Source: Bacteroidota bacterium
GTDB taxonomy: Bacteria; Bacteroidota; Bacteroidia; Chitinophagales; Chitinophagaceae
Assembly: GCA_023416995.1 (NCBI GenBank)
Contig: JAEZGI010000028.1
Span: 1-58,917, forward strand
Reading direction: 5' to 3'
DNA: 58,917 bases
Shown here piece by piece: positions 8,467 to 17,422 of the stretch (its first letter is position 1; each line of letters opens with the position of its first letter). Under the pieces are notes generated by a model, which saw only the letters and a program-made list of their open reading frames with translations, was not told where the DNA came from and did no database searches. The position numbers and the translations under genes were made by a program.

Positions 8467-8500
8467 TAAAATTACCCCGGTATAACCTGATGGGCAAAAA
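8467..8500 (-). promoter_or_regulatory. Predicted promoter of the sigma factor gene
   Basis: On the minus strand a TTTTTG (-33) is followed after 20 bases by TAATTTTA (-7), seven of eight matches to the Bacteroidetes TAnnTTTG. The spacing is ideal. It ends about 20 bases before the chosen ATG at 8446 and argues against the upstream TTG start. The putative operator box lies directly upstream of the -33 element. Confidence 0.5.
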
Positions 8501-8503
8501 TTT

Positions 8504-8533
8504 TGTTTAATATATTTGTTAAAAAGTTAAACA
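8504..8533 (-). promoter_or_regulatory. Putative operator box upstream of the sigma factor gene
   Basis: TGTTAAAAAGTTAAACA (8517-8533, plus strand) is almost the same as the box before crtB, and an extra TGTTTA half site lies at 8504-8509. The TGT and ACA ends form an inverted pair. The position just upstream of the -33 element suits an activator or a repressor. The likely binder is the B12-type MerR protein encoded next door; this is inference. Confidence 0.5.
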
Positions 8534-8625
8534 AAAATCGTGCTCAGCAATACCGGAGACAATACAGTTTATCGATTTTTATGCCATGAATGGGCTGCGC
8601 AGGGTTTTTTGCCGGGCCAAAAAAC

Positions 8626-9504
8626 TCAGAGCGCGTTCACAAATTCCATCATCTGGGAGATCGACTTTTTGAGTTCAATATTGGCGGGGACCTTTCGATT
8701 ATAGGACTGGGCGAGGTTACCTGACACGATTAACTGCGTGGAATGCAATGCTTTATGTGCCTGCTGCAGATAACGCGACAAGTCAAAATTTTCTGCTATG
8801 CAGGTGAGATGGGTAAAAAGAAGATCGGGTGTTTTAAGTGCCGTCACAAACTGCACGTCGTTCAACGGAACGTTTGCGCCCAGATATATAACGGCTATGC
8901 CGCGGCGTTTGAGGAGATAATACAGATACAGCAATCCCAGTTCATGGTGTTCACCTTCGGGAAGAAAAAGCAACACATTTCGTTTTGGTTGTTCGGGCAT
9001 CGGGCTACCTTCAATACCAACCATCAATTTTTGCCGTATGATATTAGAAACCAGGTGCTCCTGGGCCGGATGAATATTGCTGGTGATCCACAACACACCA
9101 ATCTTATTGAGGAACGGAAAAATCAACTGGGTGATAACACGGTCGATGCCTTTTGCTGCGATCTGTTCGTTGAGCAGTTTTTCGAACTGCACCACGTCCA
9201 TATCGACCATATAATGCAGCATTTCGTTTAAAACCCGTTCCTGTTGTGCCCCTTCATGCGACAATGCAATCAGTTTTTCATGCATTTCTGCTGCACACAT
9301 GCGGTCGATATGCGAAATCTTGAACCCGTACTTGTTGAGGAGGGCGATTTTAAGAATTGCTTTCAGCTCGTCGCAGGTATAATATCGGATGTTGGTGGCG
9401 GTTCGCTGCGGTTTAAGAAAAGAATACCGTTGTTCCCAGATGCGGATCGTATGCGCCTTCACCCCCGACAGATTCTCTAGATCCTTTATAGTAAACGCAT
9501 TCAT
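8626..9504 (-). CDS. MerR-family regulator with cobalamin-binding domain (CarH/LitR-like)
   Basis: 292 residues. The N-terminal MerR helix-turn-helix (about 1-70) has SGVKAHTIRIWEQRYSFLKP. A helical-bundle region holds Trp139 and Glu149-His150 in exact W-x9-EH spacing, the signature of the light-sensing CarH family. The C-terminal B12-binding domain has EHHELG (185-190), matching ExHxxG with His187 as candidate cobalt ligand, and SGN (261-263) near the end. In CarH proteins adenosylcobalamin stabilises DNA-bound tetramers that repress carotenoid genes, and light breaks them. The residue after Trp139 is Ile rather than His. It is first in the carotenoid cluster, so it most likely controls it. 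Confidence 0.9.
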   Translation of the reverse strand: MNAFTIKDLENLSGVKAHTIRIWEQRYSFLKPQRTATNIRYYTCDELKAILKIALLNKYGFKISHIDRMCAAEMHEKLIALSHEGAQQERVLNEMLHYMVDMDVVQFEKLLNEQIAAKGIDRVITQLIFPFLNKIGVLWITSNIHPAQEHLVSNIIRQKLMVGIEGSPMPEQPKRNVLLFLPEGEHHELGLLYLYYLLKRRGIAVIYLGANVPLNDVQFVTALKTPDLLFTHLTCIAENFDLSRYLQQAHKALHSTQLIVSGNLAQSYNRKVPANIELKKSISQMMEFVNAL

Positions 9505-9550
9505 GGGGTATTTACAATTTCAGTCGTCAAATTGTTTGGCTGTAGCGCTG

Positions 9551-10291
9551 CTAAAGCAGTGGGTTAAGGATTTTACCTGAGTCGAGCATAGCTTTCACGG
9601 GCCCCATAATATGACCTGCATTTCGCAAAGCGTCTAGGTGGCGGATATGGTGTAAATCGGTGCCAATCAAATCAATATACCCTTTTTTCACCAGGTAATT
9701 AGCAAGCTCGTTAGCAGTTTTGCCATAATAGTTCGCTAACGATAATATATTTAACTGGAACATCACCCCCATGTCTTTCAGATCATCGTACAGGGCCCTG
9801 TTCGCTGTGAGGTATAAATAACGTTCAGGATGGGCAAAAACCGGCTGGTAGCCTTTCATCTGTAATTGGAAGATCATGTCTTTCAAATTAAAGGGTGCGC
9901 TGGAAAACGACATTTCAACCAGCACCATCTTGTCTTTGATAGTGAGCAAGGGGGCGTCTTTTTCAAGCAACGACTCGAAATATTCATCCATGTAGTATTC
10001 GGCTGCGGCGCGGGTGGAGATATCGATGCCTTCGCCAGCGAGTCCTGCTTTTAATACTTCATGCCCTTCCCCGATGATCTCAGGGGTATTGTTGTACATA
10101 TCATAAATGATATGCGGTGTAGTAATGATCCTTGAGTAACCTACATCCATCAAACCCCGGATCAGGGTAATGGAGCGCTCAACACTATCGGAGCCGTCGT
10201 CAATTGCAGGGATCAGGTGAGAGTGCATGTCGGTAGCTATCTCGCTTAGATCAACCTGGCTGGCCGTGCGCTTTTTGAAAAAAGAGAACAT
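9551..10291 (-). CDS. PHP-type protein-tyrosine phosphatase (CpsB/YwqE family)
   Basis: About 246 residues from the ATG at 10291; a longer in-frame extension to 10342 lacks family similarity. PHP metal-binding motifs are in order: DMHSHLIPAIDDGS (HxH), TTPHI, VLVEMSFSS, PVFAHPERY and GTDLHH. The family removes phosphate from the tyrosine-rich tail of Wzc-type kinases and so controls capsule or EPS chain assembly. Its presumed substrate kinase lies about 35 kb away (45078-47441). It is separated from the EPS operon by a strong terminator, so it probably uses its own weak promoter. Confidence 0.9.
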   Translation of the reverse strand: MFSFFKKRTASQVDLSEIATDMHSHLIPAIDDGSDSVERSITLIRGLMDVGYSRIITTPHIIYDMYNNTPEIIGEGHEVLKAGLAGEGIDISTRAAAEYYMDEYFESLLEKDAPLLTIKDKMVLVEMSFSSAPFNLKDMIFQLQMKGYQPVFAHPERYLYLTANRALYDDLKDMGVMFQLNILSLANYYGKTANELANYLVKKGYIDLIGTDLHHIRHLDALRNAGHIMGPVKAMLDSGKILNPLL

Positions 10292-10343
10292 GGGGACAAT
10301 ATTAGATAATTTCCCACGCAAATGAAAGTGACTGAAAGCCACC

Positions 10344-10398
10344 CGGAAAAGAAAAACCGCACCGGCTTTTCCGGCTTAGCGGAAAGCGGGTGCGGTTT
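10344..10398 (-). terminator. Strong intrinsic terminator at the end of the EPS operon
   Basis: A long inverted repeat pairs AAACCGCACC near 10354-10363 with GGTGCGGTTT at 10389-10398. It continues inward as CTTTTCCG/CGGAAAG and ends on the minus strand in TTTTTCTTTT. It starts about 20 bases after the fcl stop. It is the strongest terminator I see in the window and marks the 3' end of the ~40-kb EPS transcription unit. Confidence 0.88.
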
Positions 10399-10416
10399 CA
10401 ACCGGAAAATATTTTG

Positions 10417-11355
10417 TTAAACCTGTGGCTGATATTGTTCGGCAAATTCGCGATATACCATCTCGATACCTTCGCGCAAACCGATCTTCGCTTTCCACCC
10501 TGCCCTGGCAAGTTTAGACACGTCCATTTGTTTTTTTGGAGTACCGTCAGGTTTAGAAGTATCGTGTACGATTTCACCTTCAAACCCTACTACCTCTTTC
10601 ACTATTTCAGCGAGTTCACGGATCGTGACGTCTTCGCCGGTTCCAACATTCACCAGGCCGGCCTCGTTGTAATTTTGCATCAGGTAGAAACAGGCGTCGG
10701 CCAGGTCGTCTGAATGCATCAATTCACGGCGGGGCTTACCCGAACCCCAAATGGTTACGGTTGGTTTGTTGTCCAGTTTTGCATCATGAAACTTACGGAT
10801 CATTGCAGGTAATACATGCGATTTTTCCAGATCATAATTATCATTCGGGCCATACATATTAGTAGGCATAACTGATATGAAATTGCAACCATATTGTGCG
10901 CGGTAAGCATCACACATTTTGATGCCGGCTATTTTGGCAATGGCGTACGGTTCATTGGTTGATTCCAGTTCACCGGTGAGCAGGTATTCCTCTTTAAGTG
11001 GCTGTGGGGCCATTTTAGGGTAGATACAGGATGAACCGAGAAACATCAGCTTTTTCACCTTATTCACGTAAGCTGCATGAATCACATTGTTCTGGATCAT
11101 CAGGTTTTCATAGATGAACATGCCGCGATAAGTATTGTTGGCCATGATGCCGCCTACCTTTGCGGCTGCGAGGAAAACATAATCCGGTTTTTCTTTTTCA
11201 AAAAAATCGTTTACATCCTGCTGGTTGACCAGGTTAAGCTGGGCAGAAGATCTTTCGATTATGTTGGTAAACCCTTCCTTTAATAATTTCCTTTTTATGG
11301 CCGATCCCACCAGCCCGCGGCTGCCGGCGAGATAAATCTTATCTGTTTTGTTCAT
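10417..11355 (-). CDS. fcl: GDP-L-fucose synthase
   Basis: 312 residues of the extended SDR family. The NADP-binding motif AGSRGLVGS (10-18) is followed by the catalytic GSSCIYP (107-113) and the Tyr137/Lys141 pair in EPYAIAKIAG. The YPKMAPQPLKEEYLLTG block is typical of WcaG/Fcl. It epimerises and reduces GDP-4-keto-6-deoxy-mannose to GDP-L-fucose. The gene follows gmd directly, giving the complete two-step route from GDP-mannose. It is the last gene before the strong terminator. Confidence 0.95.
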   Translation of the reverse strand: MNKTDKIYLAGSRGLVGSAIKRKLLKEGFTNIIERSSAQLNLVNQQDVNDFFEKEKPDYVFLAAAKVGGIMANNTYRGMFIYENLMIQNNVIHAAYVNKVKKLMFLGSSCIYPKMAPQPLKEEYLLTGELESTNEPYAIAKIAGIKMCDAYRAQYGCNFISVMPTNMYGPNDNYDLEKSHVLPAMIRKFHDAKLDNKPTVTIWGSGKPRRELMHSDDLADACFYLMQNYNEAGLVNVGTGEDVTIRELAEIVKEVVGFEGEIVHDTSKPDGTPKKQMDVSKLARAGWKAKIGLREGIEMVYREFAEQYQPQV

Positions 11356-11381
11356 ACTTGTTATAGTTATGATCCGTTCAG

Positions 11382-12497
11382 TTATTCGTATTGATTTTTT
11401 ATCGCGAAGCCCGATTCATGCAACAACTTTTCACGTTGGAAAAGATCAACATCATTTTCCACCATCTCCTTCACCAGTGCATCGAGATCGTATTTTGGTT
11501 TCCATCCAAGTTGTGTTTGTGCTTTGGTTGGATCGCCGATCAGCAGGTCCACTTCAGTCGGACGGTAATAGCGCGGATCAACAGCTACCACAGTTTTCCC
11601 GATTTCGACGGGGTAATCCGGATTTTTTGCTGCCACCACGATACCAACTTCTTTTTCTGCTTCACCCTTAAATTCAAGTTCAACACCAACATGTGAAAAA
11701 GCCTTGATGATAAAATCACGGACCGAGGTTGTAACGCCTGTTGCAATCACATAATCTTCAGGTTTTTCCTGTTGCAGAATTAAATACATTGCTTCAACAT
11801 AATCCTTCGCATGACCCCAGTCGCGTTTTGCATCCAGATTACCAAGGAAGATCTTATCCTGGAAGCCAAGTGCAATTTTTGCAACACCGCGTGTGATTTT
11901 GCGGGTAACAAAAGTTTCACCACGTAATGGCGATTCGTGATTAAATAAGATTCCGTTTACTGCATACATGCCATAAGCTTCGCGGTAGTTAACCGTGATC
12001 CAGTAGGCATACATTTTTGCAACAGCATATGGAGATCTTGGATAGAAAGGTGTTGTTTCTGATTGTGGTATTTCCTGCACCTTACCATAGAGTTCTGAAG
12101 TAGATGCCTGGTAGATTTTTGTTTTTTTCTGGAGACCGAGCAAACGTATCGCTTCAAGTAAACGCAGCGTTCCGATACCATCTGCATTGGCAGTATATTC
12201 GGGCGTTTCGAAGCTCACGTGTACGTGGCTCATGGCCGCGAGGTTGTAGATTTCGTCAGGTTGAACTTCCTGTATAATACGGATCAGATTGGTTGAGTCG
12301 GTCAGATCACCATAATGCAATGTGAGTTGCACATCTTTTTCATGGGGATCCTGGTAAAGATGGTCAATACGATCGGTATTGAACAGAGAGCTACGTCTTT
12401 TAATACCATGAACCTGGTATCCTTTGCTAAGAAGAAGTTCGGTGAGATAAGCGCCATCCTGGCCAGTTACACCGGTAACCAATGCTGTTTTTGACAT
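11382..12497 (-). CDS. gmd: GDP-mannose 4,6-dehydratase
   Basis: 371 residues. The cofactor motif GVTGQDGAYL (9-18) is characteristic of Gmd. STSELYGK (132-139) supplies the catalytic Thr/Glu, and RSPYAVAK (154-161) supplies Tyr157 and Lys161. FNHESPLRGETFVTRKI is a strong family signature. The enzyme makes GDP-4-keto-6-deoxy-D-mannose, used by the adjacent Fcl. The intermediate could also feed GDP-rhamnose or GDP-perosamine routes, but no such enzymes are adjacent. Confidence 0.96.
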   Translation of the reverse strand: MSKTALVTGVTGQDGAYLTELLLSKGYQVHGIKRRSSLFNTDRIDHLYQDPHEKDVQLTLHYGDLTDSTNLIRIIQEVQPDEIYNLAAMSHVHVSFETPEYTANADGIGTLRLLEAIRLLGLQKKTKIYQASTSELYGKVQEIPQSETTPFYPRSPYAVAKMYAYWITVNYREAYGMYAVNGILFNHESPLRGETFVTRKITRGVAKIALGFQDKIFLGNLDAKRDWGHAKDYVEAMYLILQQEKPEDYVIATGVTTSVRDFIIKAFSHVGVELEFKGEAEKEVGIVVAAKNPDYPVEIGKTVVAVDPRYYRPTEVDLLIGDPTKAQTQLGWKPKYDLDALVKEMVENDVDLFQREKLLHESGFAIKNQYE

Positions 12498-12568
12498 TTC
12501 TTTTTGAATTAAAAATTATGTTGATCGTGTTGTCTGAGATACATGATTATTGTCGGAACGCTACTGTT

Positions 12569-13324
12569 TCATTTGATCACATACTGAAAGATTTTACGAA
12601 CCGGTTTTAGCCAGGTGGTGAAAAAGTACGGTTTTATACCGTTCAGTTTCCAGGCTTCGCGGTCCTCCTGGTTGGCCCGCAGGCGGTTCCTGAACGATGC
12701 GTTGCTTAGTCCACCGGTGCGCATTTTCACGAGCACTTCCGGAATGTAAGCAGCTTTCAGTTGATGCTTCAATAAAACCCTAAGCATTAATTCATAGTCG
12801 GCAGCTGATCGCAGGGATGTATTAAAATGGCCGGCCTTCTTATAAACGGAACTTCTTACAAAAAACGTGGGATGCGGTGGCATCCATCCATAGTAGAAAT
12901 TCCGTGTACTAAAGTAGCCTGAACGCCAGTAACGAACAATTTTATTTGTGTCGTTCAGGTTAACATATTGTAAATCACCGTAAACGGCATCTATTTCCGG
13001 GTTCTCAAATGCCTGCGCCACCTTTTCAAGAACAGACTCATTTGCATACAGATCATCTGAATTCAGGATGCCGATCACATCGCCTTTAGCAATAATGATG
13101 CCTTTATTCATTGCATCGTAGATTCCGTTGTCTTTTTCGGATATGCATTGCTTTACATGATCAAACTTTTTGACGATCTGGATAGTGTTATCGCCCGATG
13201 CACCATCAATAACCAGGTGTTCAACGTTCGGGTAAGTTTGCCTGGCAACGCTGTTGAGCGTGTCGGCAATCGTTTTTCCAGAGTTGAACGATGCAGTGAT
13301 GATGGATATGAGCGGTGCGGGCAA
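12569..13324 (-). CDS. Glycosyltransferase family 2
   Basis: About 251 residues if translation begins at the TTG at 13324, 4 bases after the carbamoyltransferase stop. The open frame extends to another TTG at 13396 but that part overlaps the previous gene, and no ATG exists in the N-terminal region. The GT-A fold opens with ISIITASFNSGKTI, then LVIDGASGDNT and the DxD-type NSDDLY. The C-terminus is basic. It probably transfers one sugar at the cytoplasmic membrane face during EPS repeat assembly. Donor and acceptor cannot be read from sequence. Confidence 0.85.
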   Translation of the reverse strand: MPAPLISIITASFNSGKTIADTLNSVARQTYPNVEHLVIDGASGDNTIQIVKKFDHVKQCISEKDNGIYDAMNKGIIIAKGDVIGILNSDDLYANESVLEKVAQAFENPEIDAVYGDLQYVNLNDTNKIVRYWRSGYFSTRNFYYGWMPPHPTFFVRSSVYKKAGHFNTSLRSAADYELMLRVLLKHQLKAAYIPEVLVKMRTGGLSNASFRNRLRANQEDREAWKLNGIKPYFFTTWLKPVRKIFQYVIK

Positions 13325-13328
13325 GGGG

Positions 13329-15062
13329 TTAGTTTCTTTTGATAATACAGTTTTCCAATACGAGCATGTCCATAGTAGTTCTAAGATAGCAGTCAAGAGC
13401 TTCAGCGGGTGAGTTTACTATGGGTTCATTTTCATTGAAGGAAGTATTCAGTAGTATCGGAATGCCGGTCTTTTTGCGGAAAGCTTCAATCAGTGCGTAG
13501 TACCGTGGACTTACCTCGCGGTCCACTGTTTGCAAACGACCAGTACCATCCGCGTGCGTTACAGCCGGAATCAAAGATCGTTTGTCTTCACGTATCGGAA
13601 ATACCTTTTCCATGAAAGGAACGACATCGGTGAGTTCAAAATATTCGCTCACATATTCCTTTAATACGGATGGCGCGAAGGGGCGGAAACTTTCTCTTCG
13701 TTTGATCTTAGCGTTAATCAAATCTTTTGCATCCAACCTACGCGGATCTGCAATTATTGATCTTGCTCCAAGTGCACGCGGCCCGAATTCTGCACGACCG
13801 TTGAACCAACCAACAACACCCGAGTCGATGAGCTGATCAGTGATCCTTTCATACAACTCTTCATCGCTGTACCTGGTGTAAGGGATATCTCTCGACTTAA
13901 GATAAGTTTCGATTTCTTCGTTTGAGAACTTACTGCCAGTACACGCCGACCATATCGCAGGTCTCCGGGGCTGTTCAAGTTTATGATTGTAGACATATAA
14001 AGCAGCTCCCATCGAAATCCCGGCATCATGCCCGGCTGAAGGAATGTAGATATTTTTAAACGATGTGTTTGTTTTGATTTTTCCGTTAGCAACGGAGTTT
14101 TGGGCGACACCACCTGCAATACAAATATTGTCTAAGCCTGTCCTCTTTTGTAAATGATTGAGAATATGAAAAATCAGTTCTTCAGTTACACGTTGAACAG
14201 ATGCTGCGAGGTCCTTATGATATTGACTTAAAGGCTCATCCTTTTTGCGCGCGGGACCCAGTTTCTCAACCATTAAATCCGAATACAGCGTTGCGACAAC
14301 TGGTATATGATCATCTCCATAGGAAATTACACCGCTTTTAGCAGATCTGAAGTAGCCTTGATTTAACTCGAACAAATCATTCTCTTTTAACCTGATGATA
14401 TCACGCAACTTATCTACATACTGCGGCTTACCATAAGGTGCGAGCCCCATCACTTTGTACTCATCCCCGTAATGCGGGAAACCCAGCAATTGTGTAAGGG
14501 CAGAGTAAAATATACCGGCTGAATGAGGGAAATCTACCGAGTCTAAAACTTCGATCTTGTTGCCACGACCGACCCCTATCATTGTTGTTGAAAAGTCGCC
14601 TGAACCGTCAATCGAAAGAAGCGCGGCCTCTTCAAAAGGTGAAGCAAAGAAAGCGGAAGCCAGATGACTGCGGTGATGCTCTACCTGGTGTATTTTACTT
14701 TTAAGAACTGACTTATCTGTGTGAGGAAACAAATTTGCAAACTCATCTTCAAGGGACGATACCTTCTTCGCATTTTTCAGCCGGTCAAGCACCGCGTTAA
14801 ATCCTCCACCCGGATTTTTTAAGAGGAACATTATCTTCTTTTGAAGCTTTGCCGAAGGATCACGTCCAATGGCAATATGATCTACCTGGTCCAATGAGAT
14901 TCCAGCTTCCTTCAAACAGAACTCTATTGCTTTAGAAGGAAAACCGGCCCAATGTTTAACTCTTCTGAACCTCTCTTCTTCCGTAGCGGCGATCATGATC
15001 CCGTCCCTGAAGATAGCCGCAGATGAATCGGCATGATAAGCGTTTAATCCAAGAATATACAT
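13329..15062 (-). CDS. Carbamoyltransferase, NodU/CmcH family
   Basis: 577 residues, full family length. The N-terminal Kae1/HSP70-like part starts ILGLNAYHADSSAA and has the metal-binding HHRSH (129-133), then SIDGSGDFSTT. The C-terminal domain has FNGRAEFGPRALGARSI, the conserved carbamoyl-adenylate-site block. The family uses carbamoyl phosphate and ATP to carbamoylate hydroxyl groups, as in Nod factors (NodU) and sugar moieties (TobZ, CmcH). In this locus the likely acceptor is a sugar of the EPS repeat or its nucleotide-sugar precursor. Confidence 0.92.
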   Translation of the reverse strand: MYILGLNAYHADSSAAIFRDGIMIAATEEERFRRVKHWAGFPSKAIEFCLKEAGISLDQVDHIAIGRDPSAKLQKKIMFLLKNPGGGFNAVLDRLKNAKKVSSLEDEFANLFPHTDKSVLKSKIHQVEHHRSHLASAFFASPFEEAALLSIDGSGDFSTTMIGVGRGNKIEVLDSVDFPHSAGIFYSALTQLLGFPHYGDEYKVMGLAPYGKPQYVDKLRDIIRLKENDLFELNQGYFRSAKSGVISYGDDHIPVVATLYSDLMVEKLGPARKKDEPLSQYHKDLAASVQRVTEELIFHILNHLQKRTGLDNICIAGGVAQNSVANGKIKTNTSFKNIYIPSAGHDAGISMGAALYVYNHKLEQPRRPAIWSACTGSKFSNEEIETYLKSRDIPYTRYSDEELYERITDQLIDSGVVGWFNGRAEFGPRALGARSIIADPRRLDAKDLINAKIKRRESFRPFAPSVLKEYVSEYFELTDVVPFMEKVFPIREDKRSLIPAVTHADGTGRLQTVDREVSPRYYALIEAFRKKTGIPILLNTSFNENEPIVNSPAEALDCYLRTTMDMLVLENCIIKRN

Positions 15063-15119
15063 AGTTAATTTTAGTTACGAGTCAGCATTAGTTATTGTGA
15101 TGCAATTACAAAGAACCAC

Positions 15120-16292
15120 CTATGATGGTGATTTTAAAATTCCGCTTTTATTGGAATACTTCACGCGAATAAACGGCAGCTCTGTAAAGAAATGAAAGAA
15201 ATATGCTGTGACCAATGTTACCAGCATACCTGCGAAAACATATAAGAAGTTTGCAGGAAGTAAACCATTGTTGGCCTTCATAACCCATCCTGAGATAAAT
15301 ACAATAATGGGAAAATGAGTGATATACAATGTATAGGAAAAATCTCCCAGCAACTTCAAAGAGGCCAATGTTCGCAGCATCAAATTGTTCGCACCGAGAG
15401 AAAGCAATAATGCTATAAGTCCAAAAAAGAATAACGCCATGATAACGTCACTTACAATTTTAGGTATCGTAGTTGGAAGCAGGAACGCAAGTATCGCCAT
15501 GCCAACCCAGGCGAGATAACGGAATTTTATTTTGATGCGCCCAACGTATATCTCGGCTAAGATTACGCCAAACCACCAGGTGATCATCATTGAAAAAATA
15601 TCAGGTAATAACTTTTCTGGCCAGGATGTTGGGAAAAAACTAAGCACGAATAACACCATTATCAGGAGTGTCGGATATAGTATTCGTTTTGTTCCGACCA
15701 AAAGGAAAATCGGATAAAGCATATAAAACCACCACTCATATTTTAAAGACCAGGCGGGTCCGTTCGTGCCAAACAGCGGCAGGTAATTTTCAAAAAGAAA
15801 GAACAGGTTACCTAAAAGCGCTTGCAAACTAAGATTCGGATGTGCAAGATTCTCATTGATCAGGTTATATGGAGAAGCCCCTGTATAAATCGGGAAGCCC
15901 AGTGCCATACCGCTCCTGTCAAGAATAAAGGTCAGGAATAGCGCGAATATAAAAGGGGGATAAATTCTTCTTATTCGCTTAATGAGGTATTCGGAGTATT
16001 TAAATCTGACTGGTGTTTGCTGGCTGTAATTACGTGCGTACTTCAAATGAATCACAAAACCTGATAGTACAAAAAAAAACAATACTACTTCATGGCCGTA
16101 TCTGAATAAAGAAAAAAAATAAGTAGCGAACTTATTGAAAGTATTGTATTGCGCGGGATGCGATTGGTATTGCGCGTATCCTTCCCATAATAACCACCGG
16201 GCATGTCCAATCATAACATAGATGGCCGCTAACCCCCTCAGTCCGTCGAGAAACTTCAATTTTTCGCGTTCGGGAATAATCTGTGTCGTCAA
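15120..16292 (-). CDS. Membrane O-acyltransferase (acyltransferase 3/OafA family)
   Basis: 390 residues with about ten hydrophobic segments. The family N-terminus LKFLDGLRGLAAIYVMIGHA holds the conserved Arg and His. LFFFVLSGFVI follows further on, and the sequence near the end, DFSYTLYITHFPIIVF, matches the last conserved block. Family members move acyl groups, usually acetyl, onto extracytoplasmic sugars. It begins with TTG; there is no ATG upstream of the first motif. Its place in the cluster suggests O-acetylation of the EPS. Confidence 0.9.
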   Translation of the reverse strand: MTTQIIPEREKLKFLDGLRGLAAIYVMIGHARWLLWEGYAQYQSHPAQYNTFNKFATYFFSLFRYGHEVVLFFFVLSGFVIHLKYARNYSQQTPVRFKYSEYLIKRIRRIYPPFIFALFLTFILDRSGMALGFPIYTGASPYNLINENLAHPNLSLQALLGNLFFLFENYLPLFGTNGPAWSLKYEWWFYMLYPIFLLVGTKRILYPTLLIMVLFVLSFFPTSWPEKLLPDIFSMMITWWFGVILAEIYVGRIKIKFRYLAWVGMAILAFLLPTTIPKIVSDVIMALFFFGLIALLLSLGANNLMLRTLASLKLLGDFSYTLYITHFPIIVFISGWVMKANNGLLPANFLYVFAGMLVTLVTAYFFHFFTELPFIRVKYSNKSGILKSPS

Positions 16293-16330
16293 GTATAAAA
16301 ACGATTAAGTATTAATCTGTTTGCTGAATG

Positions 16331-17422
16331 TTATTGATGTAAAAGACTTCGGTATAAATTCACTTGTGCATCTAATACATGGTTTCTGGAGAATGTTGCG
16401 TCAACAAATGTTTTGCATGACGCACCAGTGGTTTGAATCTGATGGTCCGTCCACGCTCGGGATTGTTCAAGAGCGCTTCCAATCGATGAAACATCTGTTC
16501 CGGAATTGATACCAATATTTGATGTAAAAACCTGCGGTAGGTTGCACCCATCTGAGATTATTGGTACCAGACCAAAGCTCATGCTTTCAAGTAAAGAAGT
16601 TGGCAGGCCTTCACTTAAAGACGGCAACACGTAAAAATGTGCTTTACGCAAAAGCTGCTTTTTCTCTTCTCCGTAAACAGTCCCGATATAACTGATATTC
16701 TCGGAATTGTCTATCAGGGTTGTCATGTCCCGCAATTCGCCCTGATCAGGCCCTGCTATAATTAATTCAACATTTCGCTGGTTATTAAGGGATGATGCTG
16801 TCCATGCTTTCAACAACGGAATAATATTCTTCTTGTGATGCAGACGGGACATAAAGAGATAAGTTCTGGTGGCATGCTGTTTCGCGGGAATGTTTTCAAC
16901 CGTCTCAACCCCGTTGCCAATAAACTGAATGTTTTTCCCTGGAAATAGTTGGCTCAATCTTGCTTTTTCAGGATAAGAAACCGCCCGGAGAACGTGTGCC
17001 CCGGCAAGCATTCGTTTTTCAAAAAGGTTATAATAGACTAATTTTTTTATCGCCTTTTGCTTCATCGCCCAGGGGTCTAACATGCCGTGGGGTAATGCCA
17101 CCCACTTAAAATTCTTTTTCCTGAATGCGTTACCCCAACGCGTAGGAAAATGCCAACAACCGTGGCTTATGATAATGTCGGTTGAGGGATCAAGTTGTCG
17201 CGCATTGATATATTGCTTAATGGTGTCTACAGACAGGGAAGAAAGAGGTACGGTTATAACGTCTTCATTACTGAATTCTGTAGCAGGAAACCATAACTCC
17301 GATTTTATCCCATGCAATCTGAACGCCCCGGCGTCCGAAGTGACAGTGTTCCAGATACCGTAATTCAACTGGCTTACTGAATCAACCAGGTTTATTAGTC
17401 GCATTCCTGTTCTTTTTTGCAT
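16331..17422 (-). CDS. Glycosyltransferase family 4-like
   Basis: 363 residues with a GT-B layout. The N-terminal acceptor half starts MRLINLVDSVS. The C-terminal half has TYLFMSRLHHKKNI (GT4 linker), ELIIAGPDQGEL and the donor-site block FYVLPSLSEGLPTSLLESMS (the E-x7-E region). It overlaps the upstream polymerase-like gene by 41 bases, so the second in-frame ATG at 17404 is also possible. Sugar specificity is unknown. Confidence 0.88.
   Translation of the reverse strand: MQKRTGMRLINLVDSVSQLNYGIWNTVTSDAGAFRLHGIKSELWFPATEFSNEDVITVPLSSLSVDTIKQYINARQLDPSTDIIISHGCWHFPTRWGNAFRKKNFKWVALPHGMLDPWAMKQKAIKKLVYYNLFEKRMLAGAHVLRAVSYPEKARLSQLFPGKNIQFIGNGVETVENIPAKQHATRTYLFMSRLHHKKNIIPLLKAWTASSLNNQRNVELIIAGPDQGELRDMTTLIDNSENISYIGTVYGEEKKQLLRKAHFYVLPSLSEGLPTSLLESMSFGLVPIISDGCNLPQVFTSNIGINSGTDVSSIGSALEQSRAWTDHQIQTTGASCKTFVDATFSRNHVLDAQVNLYRSLLHQ

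Noticed and set aside
8497..8497. TTG at 8497 as sigma factor start
   Set aside because: It would include the predicted promoter; the ATG at 8446 fits the family N-terminus.
8743..9231. 162-codon plus-strand ORF opposite the MerR gene
   Set aside because: Antisense shadow; the minus-strand frame has clear MerR and B12 motifs.
8626..9504. Metal-responsive MerR regulator
   Set aside because: No metal-binding Cys cluster; the C-terminus is a B12-binding domain.
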